A DNA stretch of 9,202 bases from Chloroflexota bacterium (GTDB lineage: Bacteria; Chloroflexota; Anaerolineae; B4-G1). The stretch spans positions 1-9,202 of the forward strand of contig JAAEPW010000551.1 of assembly GCA_024232355.1 (NCBI GenBank), written 5' to 3'. The notes below the pieces were generated by a model that had not been told where the DNA came from, did not search any database, and saw only the letters and a list, made by a program, of their open reading frames with translations. Within the stretch, counting starts at the first letter, position 1. Every line of letters starts with the position of its first letter. Of this stretch, positions 1 to 7,969 are shown piece by piece. A program made the position numbers and the translations under genes.

Positions 1-59
1 CACTCGGCGCCACAAGCGCAGGCGCTCACACACACCATCCACCGCAGCCACACACCCCA
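1..59. repeat. 59-bp perfect direct repeat, left copy
   Basis: Identical base for base to 7970-8028 and in the same orientation. It directly follows the element's poly(A), with one C (60) between. The copy runs into the window edge, so the true repeat may be longer. It is probably a long target-site duplication, or the start of another sibling copy in a head-to-tail array. On the sense strand it begins GGGGTGTGTGG and is GT-rich. Confidence 0.9.
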
Positions 60-60
60 C

Positions 61-340
61 TTTTTTTCGAGGGAGCAAGGTGTACTCACAAAGAGAGAGA
101 CACAAAGATACAACTACACATCAGAAGCCAAAGCAACATCCAAAACACCAAACAGGTGGGCTCAACCATGAGTACCACAAGCAGCAGCTACATTTATCTC
201 AGCGAGACAGTTCTATAGCCACAAGGGGCAGGATCCGAGTCAGCCAACGGGCACATACGCGCAGGGCCAAGACAACTGTCAGGCCATGGGAACCGACACA
301 GTCAGAGCCGGCCCACGTCGCGCCAAGGACCGCGACCTAA
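61..340 (-). other. 3' UTR and poly(A) tail of the intact element
   Basis: This is non-coding on the sense strand after the TAG at 341-343, ending TCG plus seven A (plus-strand T run 61-67). The last 150 nt or so are homologous to 7681-7835. Shared blocks include plus-strand TGTACTCA, CAAAGA and ATACAACTACA, then GGCTCAA about 45-47 nt further in. A 3' terminal RNA structure recognised by the element's own RT is typical of this group, so the shared block is a candidate for that recognition region. Confidence 0.8.
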
Positions 341-3300
341 CTAGAAGCCAGTGGGACCTTCCCCGACAAGCGCACGCGGCGCCGTGGGGGCAACACCTCT
401 AGGCCGGCCACGACGGCCACGAGCAATGGTGGAGCGGGCCAAGATGCCACGGTGGGCCATGAGCTGTCGAGCCCGAGAAAGGACGCGAGCATTACCCTTC
501 TGGAGGGCGACACTCATCAAGGCGGCAACAGTGCCATAAGCCTGAAGACCGGACGAATACGGCTGCAGGTCACCGCGATAATCCGACGCCTCGAACGCCA
601 GATCCTTGATGAAGCGCCTGCCTGCGTCACATACGCCACCATGGGCCGTGTACACGACAGGAACGAACTCCGCATCAGCCAGGGGGTTGTCAGGGTGAGG
701 GTCATTGAAGAGGGGCTCATACTTCTGCCTCTTGACCATCTCGCGGGGCCTTGTGGCAGCGATGGGCCCACCCGCAGCAGCCATGATGTACGATGGAGCC
801 TCCGGGCAGACAATGGAGATATCGAAGTAGGTCTCAGGCGCCGTCACCATGGTGACCTGACCATCAAGAGCCGTGCCATTGGGCATCAGAGGCTCCGGCT
901 TCACGTAGAGGCCAGCCACGGTGGACGCAACCGAGAGCAACAGGTCCCGCATGGGATCATGGCGATCGCCCTTCGTCAAGGGCACCACCGACATGCACGA
1001 CAGGAAGTGTGCAGCCATGCCAGCGGTAGACGGCCGTCCGCACAGAGGGCAAGTGCTGCGGTGGCGAGCCTGCATCTCAAAGGGGTCAAGCCCCATCAGG
1101 TAGAGAAGCGCAAGGCGAAAGTCCAGATCAGTCATCGCCATGTATGGCAGCGACTCGATCGGGACCGCCACCAGCCATGCCGCCGCTCCTCGCGCTGAAG
1201 CAGCACTGATTCGAACCTTATCCTGCAGTGGTCGCGGGCCACGGTCGCACAGCTGGATGAGGCCCTCAAGGACATGCTTGTCATGCGAGGCTTGGAGGAG
1301 CTTCTGGAGGGACAGGGTGCCTGCAGGCAGGGCGCTCGTCGCAAAGCGAGTGAGCAGCGCCTGGACCGAGGACAGGTCCCCAATCACACCCGTCACCTTT
1401 TCATCGACCGCGTGAAGCTGCTTAATTCGCGGTATCAGGTGGGTCACCTCATCTACCAGAGGGGCGGGGAAAGGGCCATGCTGTGAGCAGCCCAACAGCG
1501 GCAACGCAATCTCCAGCGTCTGAGAGAACGAGGCCAACCGAGACATGTCAGCAGTGTCAACAAGCTGGCGGAGTGCAAGACCGCCCATCCGAAGTGGCAA
1601 AGATGATTGAATTTGGGCCGACAACGGAAGGGGGCGTTTCACACTCAACAGCTTCTTGAGAACCAGCTGGACACGGGCATCATATCGCACCAAGGCGTCA
1701 CGGCATACCGTGGATGGGGTGATACGCGTGAAGAATGCAAGGGAGGGGTGAAGACAGCATCGTAGCAAAAGGAACTTCATCTGAACAGGCAGGGCACTAT
1801 CCACCAGCTTGTCAAGCTGAGCCGCACGGGCGTCAATGTATGCAGCCGCATCCCTCGCAACAGCCTCCTGATCCCGGCCTACGAACCCTCCAAGAAGATC
1901 CACAGAGGCATCAACAACATGCAGGCCCAGAGCTTCAATGCGGGCCTGGGCAGCAGGCGACGGTGGCGAGGAGAGTATGATCCAGCGCTTATCAACCACA
2001 TCTGGGTCAAGACCCAACCCAGGCATCGCCGCAACGAGACGCTCCACTGCAGTCAGAGAAGAGTCAAGGTCGCCCGCGTAGATGGCATCATCCATTATCG
2101 CCGTCATCGAGGCACCATCCAGGCCCTCCACTGACCCCTTATACGAACGGTGCATCGAGTAACCGAACAACAGCGAGGAAAGCTTGTGTCCTTGGCAGAC
2201 ACCTTCCTCCGAGGTGATCTCCCGTGCCACATCACCACCCTCAACAGCATACAAGGCGTGCGGCGAGTGATACAGGAAGTAGATGAAGTGCCTGGCCGAC
2301 TCCAGACGGGGTTCATCAAGAGCATCCTTCAGGATCCTGGCACGACTTATGGCATTGAACCCGTTGTGCATGTCAAGCCAGACGAGACACTTGCCATCAC
2401 CAGGAACCATACTCTTGACAGCAAGATCAGCAAACGAGAAGGCCGCCTCCACACCAGCAGGGGTGCGAATACCCATCTGGAATGGCTGCATGTCGGTAGC
2501 AAGGGACTCTGGGATGCGCGCATAGACCGCATCGGTCACCAAATTGACCAAAGTCTCGTGTATGGTGATCGGCCTGGGCACCTGCAAACCACGCTTCTTG
2601 GGAGGCAGGACCAAACGACCAGCAAGGAGGAGGCCACGGGCAAGCGGGTTGCATATACGACCCGCCGCCATATCAGCAATGAACGCAATCAAGCCCTCAC
2701 GGCAAGCTTGACTGTCCATTAATGGCACCAGCATGTCCATGGTCATGCCAGAGAGGCCAGCCGCAGCACCCTTATTGGCCTTGTGAACCAAATCCGTAAG
2801 ACCTTCATCATCCAGGACCAGGGGGACTGGTTCATCATCCGGAGGAGGCGGCATATGACCGAGGTCATCACGAAATCGAGGGTGTGCACGCACCACATGC
2901 TCCCACACGGCCGGATCCGACGGCGAGAGCAGACCCGCCTCATCACGACGCAAGCACATGGCCGCACGATGCAGGAAGCCCCTAACCACAAGATCAAGCG
3001 CCTGCGCATCCGCCGGACTGCGCTTCGGTCTTTGTGGGGGACGAGCTGTGTCATCGCCTTCCAACGACTCAAATCCCGGAGGCGGAGGGCCAGCAGCAGT
3101 GACCGGGGCCAAGGGATCCTCATCCATCGATAGCACATCAGTATAATGACGAAGGCGGGACACCAAGCTGTTCACGGCCCTTCGTCTACCGCCACGGAAC
3201 TTGGAAAGGGCCCTTCGCGGTAGCCAGATCAGCATCGCGATCGCGAACGCCATACCCAACTGCGACCCTTGTCGACTGGCACGTGCGTACATGACCAAGA

Positions 3301-6300
3301 GCCTCTCACACATCCTGACGAACAGCCTCTTAGCCTTGTCAGGGACATGGGTCCATAGGCGACCCCGACCATCGACCAACTTGCCAACCGAACACAGATC
3401 AGCAAGCAAGGCCTCCAAGCGGTCCGTGTCGACTTCCTCGTCCCACGGCACATCAAGGTCATGAGCCAGGGGGACACGCAGCGCCACAAAGTGCCCGCCC
3501 ATATCTGAGTACTTAGCTATGTAATATGGCACATCCGGAATATGGACCTGAGGATACATCGAGTGGACAACACAAATGTTGTCCATATCGTCAACCAAGA
3601 GCCTGAAGTTGACGTGCAGGTAATCAGCAGTGGCCCTGACCACCGGCGAACTGGCCCACTCATTGCCATCATGAAGCGCCGCTAAGAAATCATCAGAACA
3701 GGCAAACGGAGGCACAGCAGTGCCCTCTCGACGGAGATTGGCCTCAAACAGGGCCTCAGGGAAATACGAGCCCTTGTTTGCCGCCATGTGCTCAGAGACA
3801 CGAGCACGCAACTGTCTGTGGAGGCTGGAGTCGCCAAGCACAGAATAGCAGACAGCCAGGAAGAAGCAATTGCCAGATCCACCCAGCTCGACAGCATCCA
3901 GGCCATTCTGGAGGAGAAAGCGACCACCCATCGGGCCGCCAGCACGTGGTCTGGTATATGCCAGCGTACGACCATCAACCGATCGCATGACCACTTCATG
4001 GATGTCCCTCGAGGGGGGGCGAACGTGCAGCGCCATTGACAGGGGATCAGACGCAGCACCAGACGCACCAGCAGGACCATGTCCCTCAGAACCGCCATGG
4101 GAGCCATCTCCAGCACCATCACCATCACCACGATGCGGCTGACTACCAGAGCCATCACTATCCTCTCCACCACCATCAGGGGGACCTGCTCCAGGCGGCG
4201 AAGGAGCATCATCATCAGATGCAGGGGACGAAGTCCCACTAGATACATCCATAGACGAGGACGAGGGCGAATAGTCAGGATCAGTGTCAGCCGATTGATC
4301 ACCCATACCCTCATCAGCCACTCCACCCTCTTGAGCTACATCAGCAGAGTCGCAGCCACCCAGGACAGCACGATCACCCTGCCGAAGAACAGCACGCCCA
4401 GCAACACTGGAGTCAACCACATAAACACGGCGTTCATGCGATCTGGGAGGGGGAGAGCGAGGGACCGGAGGAACCCGCTGTGGCGTGTGATACCCCGACT
4501 GTGCCACCGCCCGAACCAATCTACGCCTACGCGAAGCATCTTCCCGAGCAGAAGAAGCGTCATGTGAACCAACAGATGCACTGAATGAATCAACCAGATC
4601 ATCCCCGTGCGCTGTGGGCCCAGAGCAGACATCCATGATGAACCCCTGTACAAGGCCCCAGGCCTTGGGGTGCATCTCCTTCAGTCGCTTGAGCTGCCTA
4701 CTAGAAAGAAGATGCGCTTGACCAGCATCAAGCCGTGTGGTCCACGGCGGGGGCTGTCCATGAGCATCCAGGTCCCCACGGACATCATCAGACCGCTCTG
4801 CACCATCAATATTGCCAATGTGATACCGCAACAGAGCAGTAATCACCCTGAGGGTCGTACAACATGCCGGGGTATTCTCAAGAGTAAGCCCATAGCGGCG
4901 AAGCCAATCTTCAAGGGCCGCAACAGGGAGAGAAGGGAGAGAGGGAGTAGATGACTCAACATCACGAAGAGCACCAGACAGATCTGATGGGCAATCAGCG
5001 CAGGCTTCACAAGCCCTCACAAGCCCTGCAACACTCTGACGCGCCTCAGGGGTGGAGTGTAGCATCGAGCTAATCCAAGCAGAGCCACCAGGAGTGGCCA
5101 GTCGGGCCTCAATGGGCACCACATTCGCCGGGGCCACCGACTGGACAGGTACAGGGACCCCAAGCCCCGCCTCTCCACCAGACTGGACATCAGCAGTGGA
5201 GGTACTCCGCTCCGGGGTATCGCCCTCAAGCAACTCGACAGGGTCAGACAAGCGAGTACTTATGGGGGCCACCGCAGACTGATCCACTTGCAGGACCGGT
5301 GCAACCACGTTGCCATCCAACGCAGCCTGATGACCAACCGGCTGAAGAGTATCCACCACCTCACTACCAGCGACCAACGGAGGTCCCACAACACCATCCT
5401 CATGGGGAACGGGACCGACAATCCAGTCGCCATGAGCCCCGAGCTGTAAGGGTGCACCCACAGAAGCAGAACTCGCCAGATCATGCATCGGCCGAGAATG
5501 CCCGAGCAGTGGACTACCAAGGGCCACAGGGGGAGGCAGCAAGACCTGCTGGTCAAGTCGCTCACCCGCGAAGCGGTCCCTGAACTGGGCAGAACTGGAC
5601 AGGTCAGAGACATCACTGTCCTCCATCCACGGGGAGCCACCAAACCCCCCCTCACCATGCAGACCACCAGGCGACCACATCACAGGGGGAGGCAGGAAAG
5701 GAATGGGTGGCTCACCAACATCAGATGATCCCACAATGGCAGGGGAACCCAAGACGCCTTGGGGCCCCGTATCACCAGGCACCGGGGCAATCACTCCAGG
5801 CCGCGGGCCTAAGGGACTGGGACAACTAAGACCATCCATCAGCGAGACACCTGGACTCCCATATGCCCAGTCGCCAAGGAGTACAGGTGGGCATGAGTGA
5901 ACAGACAGCTGCCCCAGCGGGCTGAGCGGAGTCATCACCGGTAATGAACGAGCACTCGATAGCAGGCCAGGACCACCTACAAGAGTAGACGGATCATCTG
6001 TCGTGACCCCAGCCGACCACACTGAATCAGAGGTGACGCCTGGGGCATCCAGGGCCGAGGTTTGGCACAACGGACCAAAACCCACACCACCTCCAAGAAC
6101 AGGAAGAGTGACATCAGACATGACGCCATCATACGCCAGCCCAGGAAAATTGGTGGGCCCCAGAGTAGCCAGGGCAGCGGTTTGACAAGCCACAAGAGAA
6201 GAGTCATAACCAGGAGCACCGCCACCTCCAAAAACCGGACGCACATCAGGCATGACCCCGTCAAACGCCGATGCAGGTAAAGTGGTGGGCCCTGAAGATA

Positions 6301-7069
6301 CCAGGGCAGAGGTTTGAGAAGCCACAGGTAGAGGGACAGGACCCAGCCAGTACTCACTCGTGGGCGGCCTCTCAGACGAGCGACTGGCAGAGCCGGAGCC
6401 CATACCAGCCGCAAGCGGTGCACACCCATCTGTAACCACTGCAGCAGCCGCTATGGTGGGCCCAGGCGCACCCGGGACAGAGGTTTGGGATGACACCACA
6501 CCAGGATCAGGAAGAGAGCCAAGGGGACCCACACCACCATTTGGACCGTTCACAAGATCAGGAGCCTGTGGATGGGCATCACATAAAGGTGTGTGGGCCT
6601 GAGAAGTGGAGAGATCGGTTCCCAGAACCGGATCAGGCAAGCCCTCAGCAAGCACGCCTCCACGCCCCACCACGAGCTTCGCCACCTGCACAAAACCAGG
6701 CGTAATGACAGAGGAGAGTGTGCTAGGCTCTCCTTCAAGGCCCACTCGCCGAGGGGGTGGCAAGTTACCTCCCAAGGCAGTCTGCTCAGTGGCGGGGAGC
6801 ACACCACTAGCTACAGGAGCCAAGTCACCAGCTCTAGGTCTGTGGGGGCATTTCGCCCGGTGTGTGCCCATTCCACGAGCCACAAAGATCTTCGAACAAG
6901 CCGCATGGGGGCAGATCGCAATGCCCAGGCGCTCCAGCACCTCCGCAGACAACGCGGGTGACTGATGGACACCCCGCAGGTGAGTAGCAAGACCAGCCGG
7001 AGAACCGGTAAAACGCTGCTCGCAACGGCCAATCGGACACTTCACATCATTCAAAGTGACACCAACCAT
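341..7069 (-). CDS. Retrotransposon polyprotein: zinc fingers, OTU-like domain, RT, CCHC, REL endonuclease
   Basis: A single 2242-aa protein expected to carry out target-primed reverse transcription in the nucleus. Domains in order: two C2H2/C2HC fingers (residues 11-35 and 53-74); a Pro/Gly/Ser/Val-rich linker with degenerate repeats (about 180-360); a more ordered segment (about 680-820); an acidic Gly/Ser/Asp-rich stretch (about 920-1010); an OTU-like domain (about 1045-1200; Cys1068, His1193); a helical basic segment (about 1205-1310); RT (about 1425-1735; Asp1566, Gln1626, Asp1660-Asp1661); a CCHC knuckle (Cys2007, Cys2010, His2021, Cys2025); and REL (Asp2069, Asp2083, Lys2113, Tyr2117). 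The start at 7069 is the first ATG after an in-frame TGA at 7130-7132. Its context, GACATGG, is good (purine at -3, G at +4), and no ATG precedes it in the leader. The stop is TAG. No frameshift or internal stop was found. The OTU motif and the REL PD motif show substitutions. Single-ORF REL LINEs are often about 1000-1500 aa, so this one is long, mostly because of the linker. Confidence 0.95.
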   Translation of the reverse strand: MVGVTLNDVKCPIGRCEQRFTGSPAGLATHLRGVHQSPALSAEVLERLGIAICPHAACSKIFVARGMGTHRAKCPHRPRAGDLAPVASGVLPATEQTALGGNLPPPRRVGLEGEPSTLSSVITPGFVQVAKLVVGRGGVLAEGLPDPVLGTDLSTSQAHTPLCDAHPQAPDLVNGPNGGVGPLGSLPDPGVVSSQTSVPGAPGPTIAAAAVVTDGCAPLAAGMGSGSASRSSERPPTSEYWLGPVPLPVASQTSALVSSGPTTLPASAFDGVMPDVRPVFGGGGAPGYDSSLVACQTAALATLGPTNFPGLAYDGVMSDVTLPVLGGGVGFGPLCQTSALDAPGVTSDSVWSAGVTTDDPSTLVGGPGLLSSARSLPVMTPLSPLGQLSVHSCPPVLLGDWAYGSPGVSLMDGLSCPSPLGPRPGVIAPVPGDTGPQGVLGSPAIVGSSDVGEPPIPFLPPPVMWSPGGLHGEGGFGGSPWMEDSDVSDLSSSAQFRDRFAGERLDQQVLLPPPVALGSPLLGHSRPMHDLASSASVGAPLQLGAHGDWIVGPVPHEDGVVGPPLVAGSEVVDTLQPVGHQAALDGNVVAPVLQVDQSAVAPISTRLSDPVELLEGDTPERSTSTADVQSGGEAGLGVPVPVQSVAPANVVPIEARLATPGGSAWISSMLHSTPEARQSVAGLVRACEACADCPSDLSGALRDVESSTPSLPSLPVAALEDWLRRYGLTLENTPACCTTLRVITALLRYHIGNIDGAERSDDVRGDLDAHGQPPPWTTRLDAGQAHLLSSRQLKRLKEMHPKAWGLVQGFIMDVCSGPTAHGDDLVDSFSASVGSHDASSAREDASRRRRLVRAVAQSGYHTPQRVPPVPRSPPPRSHERRVYVVDSSVAGRAVLRQGDRAVLGGCDSADVAQEGGVADEGMGDQSADTDPDYSPSSSSMDVSSGTSSPASDDDAPSPPGAGPPDGGGEDSDGSGSQPHRGDGDGAGDGSHGGSEGHGPAGASGAASDPLSMALHVRPPSRDIHEVVMRSVDGRTLAYTRPRAGGPMGGRFLLQNGLDAVELGGSGNCFFLAVCYSVLGDSSLHRQLRARVSEHMAANKGSYFPEALFEANLRREGTAVPPFACSDDFLAALHDGNEWASSPVVRATADYLHVNFRLLVDDMDNICVVHSMYPQVHIPDVPYYIAKYSDMGGHFVALRVPLAHDLDVPWDEEVDTDRLEALLADLCSVGKLVDGRGRLWTHVPDKAKRLFVRMCERLLVMYARASRQGSQLGMAFAIAMLIWLPRRALSKFRGGRRRAVNSLVSRLRHYTDVLSMDEDPLAPVTAAGPPPPGFESLEGDDTARPPQRPKRSPADAQALDLVVRGFLHRAAMCLRRDEAGLLSPSDPAVWEHVVRAHPRFRDDLGHMPPPPDDEPVPLVLDDEGLTDLVHKANKGAAAGLSGMTMDMLVPLMDSQACREGLIAFIADMAAGRICNPLARGLLLAGRLVLPPKKRGLQVPRPITIHETLVNLVTDAVYARIPESLATDMQPFQMGIRTPAGVEAAFSFADLAVKSMVPGDGKCLVWLDMHNGFNAISRARILKDALDEPRLESARHFIYFLYHSPHALYAVEGGDVAREITSEEGVCQGHKLSSLLFGYSMHRSYKGSVEGLDGASMTAIMDDAIYAGDLDSSLTAVERLVAAMPGLGLDPDVVDKRWIILSSPPSPAAQARIEALGLHVVDASVDLLGGFVGRDQEAVARDAAAYIDARAAQLDKLVDSALPVQMKFLLLRCCLHPSLAFFTRITPSTVCRDALVRYDARVQLVLKKLLSVKRPLPLSAQIQSSLPLRMGGLALRQLVDTADMSRLASFSQTLEIALPLLGCSQHGPFPAPLVDEVTHLIPRIKQLHAVDEKVTGVIGDLSSVQALLTRFATSALPAGTLSLQKLLQASHDKHVLEGLIQLCDRGPRPLQDKVRISAASARGAAAWLVAVPIESLPYMAMTDLDFRLALLYLMGLDPFEMQARHRSTCPLCGRPSTAGMAAHFLSCMSVVPLTKGDRHDPMRDLLLSVASTVAGLYVKPEPLMPNGTALDGQVTMVTAPETYFDISIVCPEAPSYIMAAAGGPIAATRPREMVKRQKYEPLFNDPHPDNPLADAEFVPVVYTAHGGVCDAGRRFIKDLAFEASDYRGDLQPYSSGLQAYGTVAALMSVALQKGNARVLSRARQLMAHRGILARSTIARGRRGRPRGVAPTAPRALVGEGPTGF
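590..1057 (-). other. CCHC knuckle and restriction-like endonuclease (about residues 2005-2160)
   Basis: The knuckle is Cys2007-X2-Cys2010-X10-His2021-X3-Cys2025. The REL core follows: Arg-His-Asp just after the knuckle, Glu in KPEP, Asp2069, then 13 residues to Asp2083 in YFDISIVCP, and Lys2113-X3-Tyr2117. This matches the PD-X12-14-D, K-X3-Y arrangement known for R2-group endonucleases, which nick the target to prime reverse transcription. The usual Pro before the first Asp is Leu here (ALD). FVPVVYTAHGG downstream resembles the conserved end of the fold. Confidence 0.85.
1865..2797 (-). other. Reverse transcriptase domain (about residues 1425-1735)
   Basis: The RT motifs of a non-LTR element appear in order. 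GAAAGLSGM near residue 1435 is the upstream motif. Next come PRPITI with the following helix (fingers), LDMHNGFN with catalytic Asp1566 (motif A), GVCQGHKLSSLLF with Gln1626 (motif B), IMDDAIYAGD with Asp1660 and Asp1661 (motif C), and a DKRW lysine segment then LLGGFVG (the later palm and thumb motifs). The YADD box reads IMDD, with both catalytic aspartates kept. A thumb region containing LPLRMGGLAL follows. This enzyme makes cDNA from the element RNA, primed at the nicked target. No RNase H domain follows. Confidence 0.96.
3470..3937 (-). other. OTU-like cysteine protease domain (about residues 1045-1200)
   Basis: The segment has the OTU layout. A GSGNCFF motif (Cys1068 as nucleophile) is followed by a helix like the one after the OTU Cys, then EWASSPVVRATADYL, which matches the OTU W-x(n)-AxA-x2-L region, and a final GGHFVAL with His1193 as the catalytic His candidate. 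OTU family enzymes are deubiquitinases and viral or retroelement proteases. Two usual acidic positions differ: Ser1065 replaces Asp in the common DGNC motif, and Val replaces the Asn/Asp usually two residues after His. Cleavage activity is therefore uncertain. Possible roles are processing of the long polyprotein or removal of ubiquitin from host or element proteins; neither can be read from the sequence. Confidence 0.82.
6020..6510 (-). repeat. Degenerate tandem repeats coding for a Gly/Pro/Val-rich linker
   Basis: Four spaced copies of a unit are recognisable in DNA and protein. On the plus strand each carries a GGTTTG-like core, near 6061, 6181, 6313 and 6484, spaced about 120, 132 and 171 nt apart. 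In the protein the units begin with SQTS, SQTSAL, CQTAAL and CQTSAL, followed by a GPT motif. The middle two continue into DGVMPDV or DGVMSDV and a Gly run. All spacings are multiples of three, as expected for repeat growth under a coding constraint. The likely role is a flexible spacer between the DNA-binding fingers and the catalytic half. Confidence 0.75.
6848..7039 (-). other. N-terminal pair of zinc fingers (residues 11-74)
   Basis: The first finger is Cys11-X4-Cys16-X13-His30-X4-His35, with Phe20 and Leu27 at typical hydrophobic core positions. The second is Cys53-X4-Cys58-X11-His70-X3-Cys74, a C2HC variant with Phe62. N-terminal C2H2 fingers in R2- and NeSL-type proteins take part in target DNA recognition, so a role in choosing the insertion site is inferred here. 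Confidence 0.85.
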
Positions 7070-7671
7070 GTCAGAATACCAAAATGATGAACTGAGCCCA
7101 AAAAATGAGGCCCCAGAAGAGGAAAAGTGTCAACCGTAAACTGACGATTCTCGATTAGCCTCCAAAAAACTAAAGGAAGCCAAATACAACGTAGATCGCA
7201 AAGATGACCAGATGAAGCCAGGAATCAACGACGAAAGAAATTCCACAGACCCAAGATGCAGCAGATCAACGTTTAAAGACCAAAAGGGAACCAAGAAGGC
7301 AATGCCCAAACAGATGCAGCACCAGGATAGACCTCACAAGAAAGCAGGCTGACTGCAAAACGGCACAGGCCCCCAGCTCAGAAAATACCCTCGCGGCGTT
7401 TTGACGAGACACCGGCGGTGATGAAACCCACGGGTAGCCTCCGTCAGTCTACGCCCAGGGCCCTGGGAATGTAGACGGGACGACCTACGCCTTGCCAACC
7501 TATCACCAGCAAGGCTGGTCTGGGGAACAAGGCTGAATAAGACGAACTCGAGGTCCAATCGCGTCCAGCAAAAACCCCTCTGGACCTAAGAAGGTACCCT
7601 ACAAACACTCACTGGTCAGGAACGCCCTGTCCAGCAAATGCAGCAGGAGCTCCAAAGAGTCAAGAAAGGAG
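7070..7671 (-). promoter_or_regulatory. Probable 5' UTR (leader) of the retrotransposon, ATG-free
   Basis: These 602 nt lie between the upstream poly(A) and the start codon and hold no gene I can support. Scanning the plus strand for CAT finds none between 7070 and 7737, so the sense leader has no ATG at all. An in-frame TGA (7130-7132) closes the ORF frame. The sense strand is rich in T and poor in A. A short direct repeat (plus-strand GTCCAGCAAA) occurs at 7562 and 7629. REL LINEs often carry an internal promoter or a 5' self-cleaving ribozyme. I could not fold one reliably here. Confidence 0.6.
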
Positions 7672-7969
7672 TTTTTTTTTCCGAGCAGAAGATGTACTCA
7701 GCACAAGAGTAGCCCAAAGAATACAACTACAGGGTCTCATATAGGGAACAAGACCACGACAGGATACGCACAAGGCTCAAACGGGACGAGTGCTCAGCAG
7801 ACCGGAAAGGCTGCTCCGGAGCACACCCCGGCCTCCGAGGCTACCATAGAACAGCAAGGCAACCACCTACAGCTCCCGACACCAAGCATGTGGGGCCGAA
7901 GATAACTCCTCCATGAAAGAATGAATTTCTGATGAAAATAGGGGAAGGAGCCCGACAGCACACACTGCA
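7672..7969 (-). mobile_element. 3' end of a related (sibling) retrotransposon with poly(A)
   Basis: The plus-strand T run 7672-7680 is followed by sequence homologous to the intact element's 3' end: GAG, TGTACTCA, CAAAGA, ATACAACTACA and, further in, GGCTCAAAC, in the same order and at nearly the same distances as at 68-170. Similarity fades past about 7835. The stretch 7836-7969 holds nothing further that I recognise. The copy is clearly diverged, so it is a different family member and not a repeat of the intact copy. With the RT remnant to its right it may be the end of one internally deleted element lacking the CCHC and REL part. Confidence 0.8.

Larger units (their letters stand above)
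61..7671 (-). mobile_element. Full-length non-LTR retrotransposon, REL type, with OTU-like domain
   Basis: A complete-looking LINE read on the minus strand: a leader of about 600 nt, one 2242-codon ORF, a 3' UTR of about 270 nt, and a terminal poly(A) (T run at 61-67 on the plus strand). There are no LTRs, integrase or RNase H. The ORF carries an RT and a C-terminal restriction-like endonuclease, which defines the early-branching REL group (R2, NeSL, CRE, Utopia and others). The 3' boundary is firm: poly(A) abuts a sequence repeated at 7970-8028. The 5' boundary is inferred. I place it at 7671, just after a second poly(A) (7672-7680) that ends a related element's 3' UTR. The alternative is 7969, directly after the repeat. 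The intact ORF and catalytic RT residues suggest a recent, possibly active copy. Clade assignment needs an RT phylogeny. Confidence 0.93.

Noticed and set aside
80..340. Plus-strand 86-codon frame beside the window's left end
   Set aside because: It is antisense to the 3' UTR and its end simply abuts the main stop codon. The predicted peptide is low-complexity (His, Gln, Arg, Thr) with no known family.
452..1198. Plus-strand open frame of 248 codons
   Set aside because: Antisense to the REL and CCHC coding region. Its translation is low-complexity and unrecognisable, and the minus frame has clear domain motifs. It is a shadow of the real ORF, as are the other plus-strand frames between 351 and 6965.
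4110..4215. Trinucleotide-like CCATCA/CCACCA run as a microsatellite or regulatory array
   Set aside because: It is in frame and encodes the Gly/Asp/Ser-rich acidic stretch of the polyprotein, so it is coding low complexity.
7334..7558. Minus-strand 74-codon frame in the leader as an upstream ORF or ORF1
   Set aside because: It has no ATG (the first codon is TTG), no recognisable domain, and lies in the ATG-free leader.
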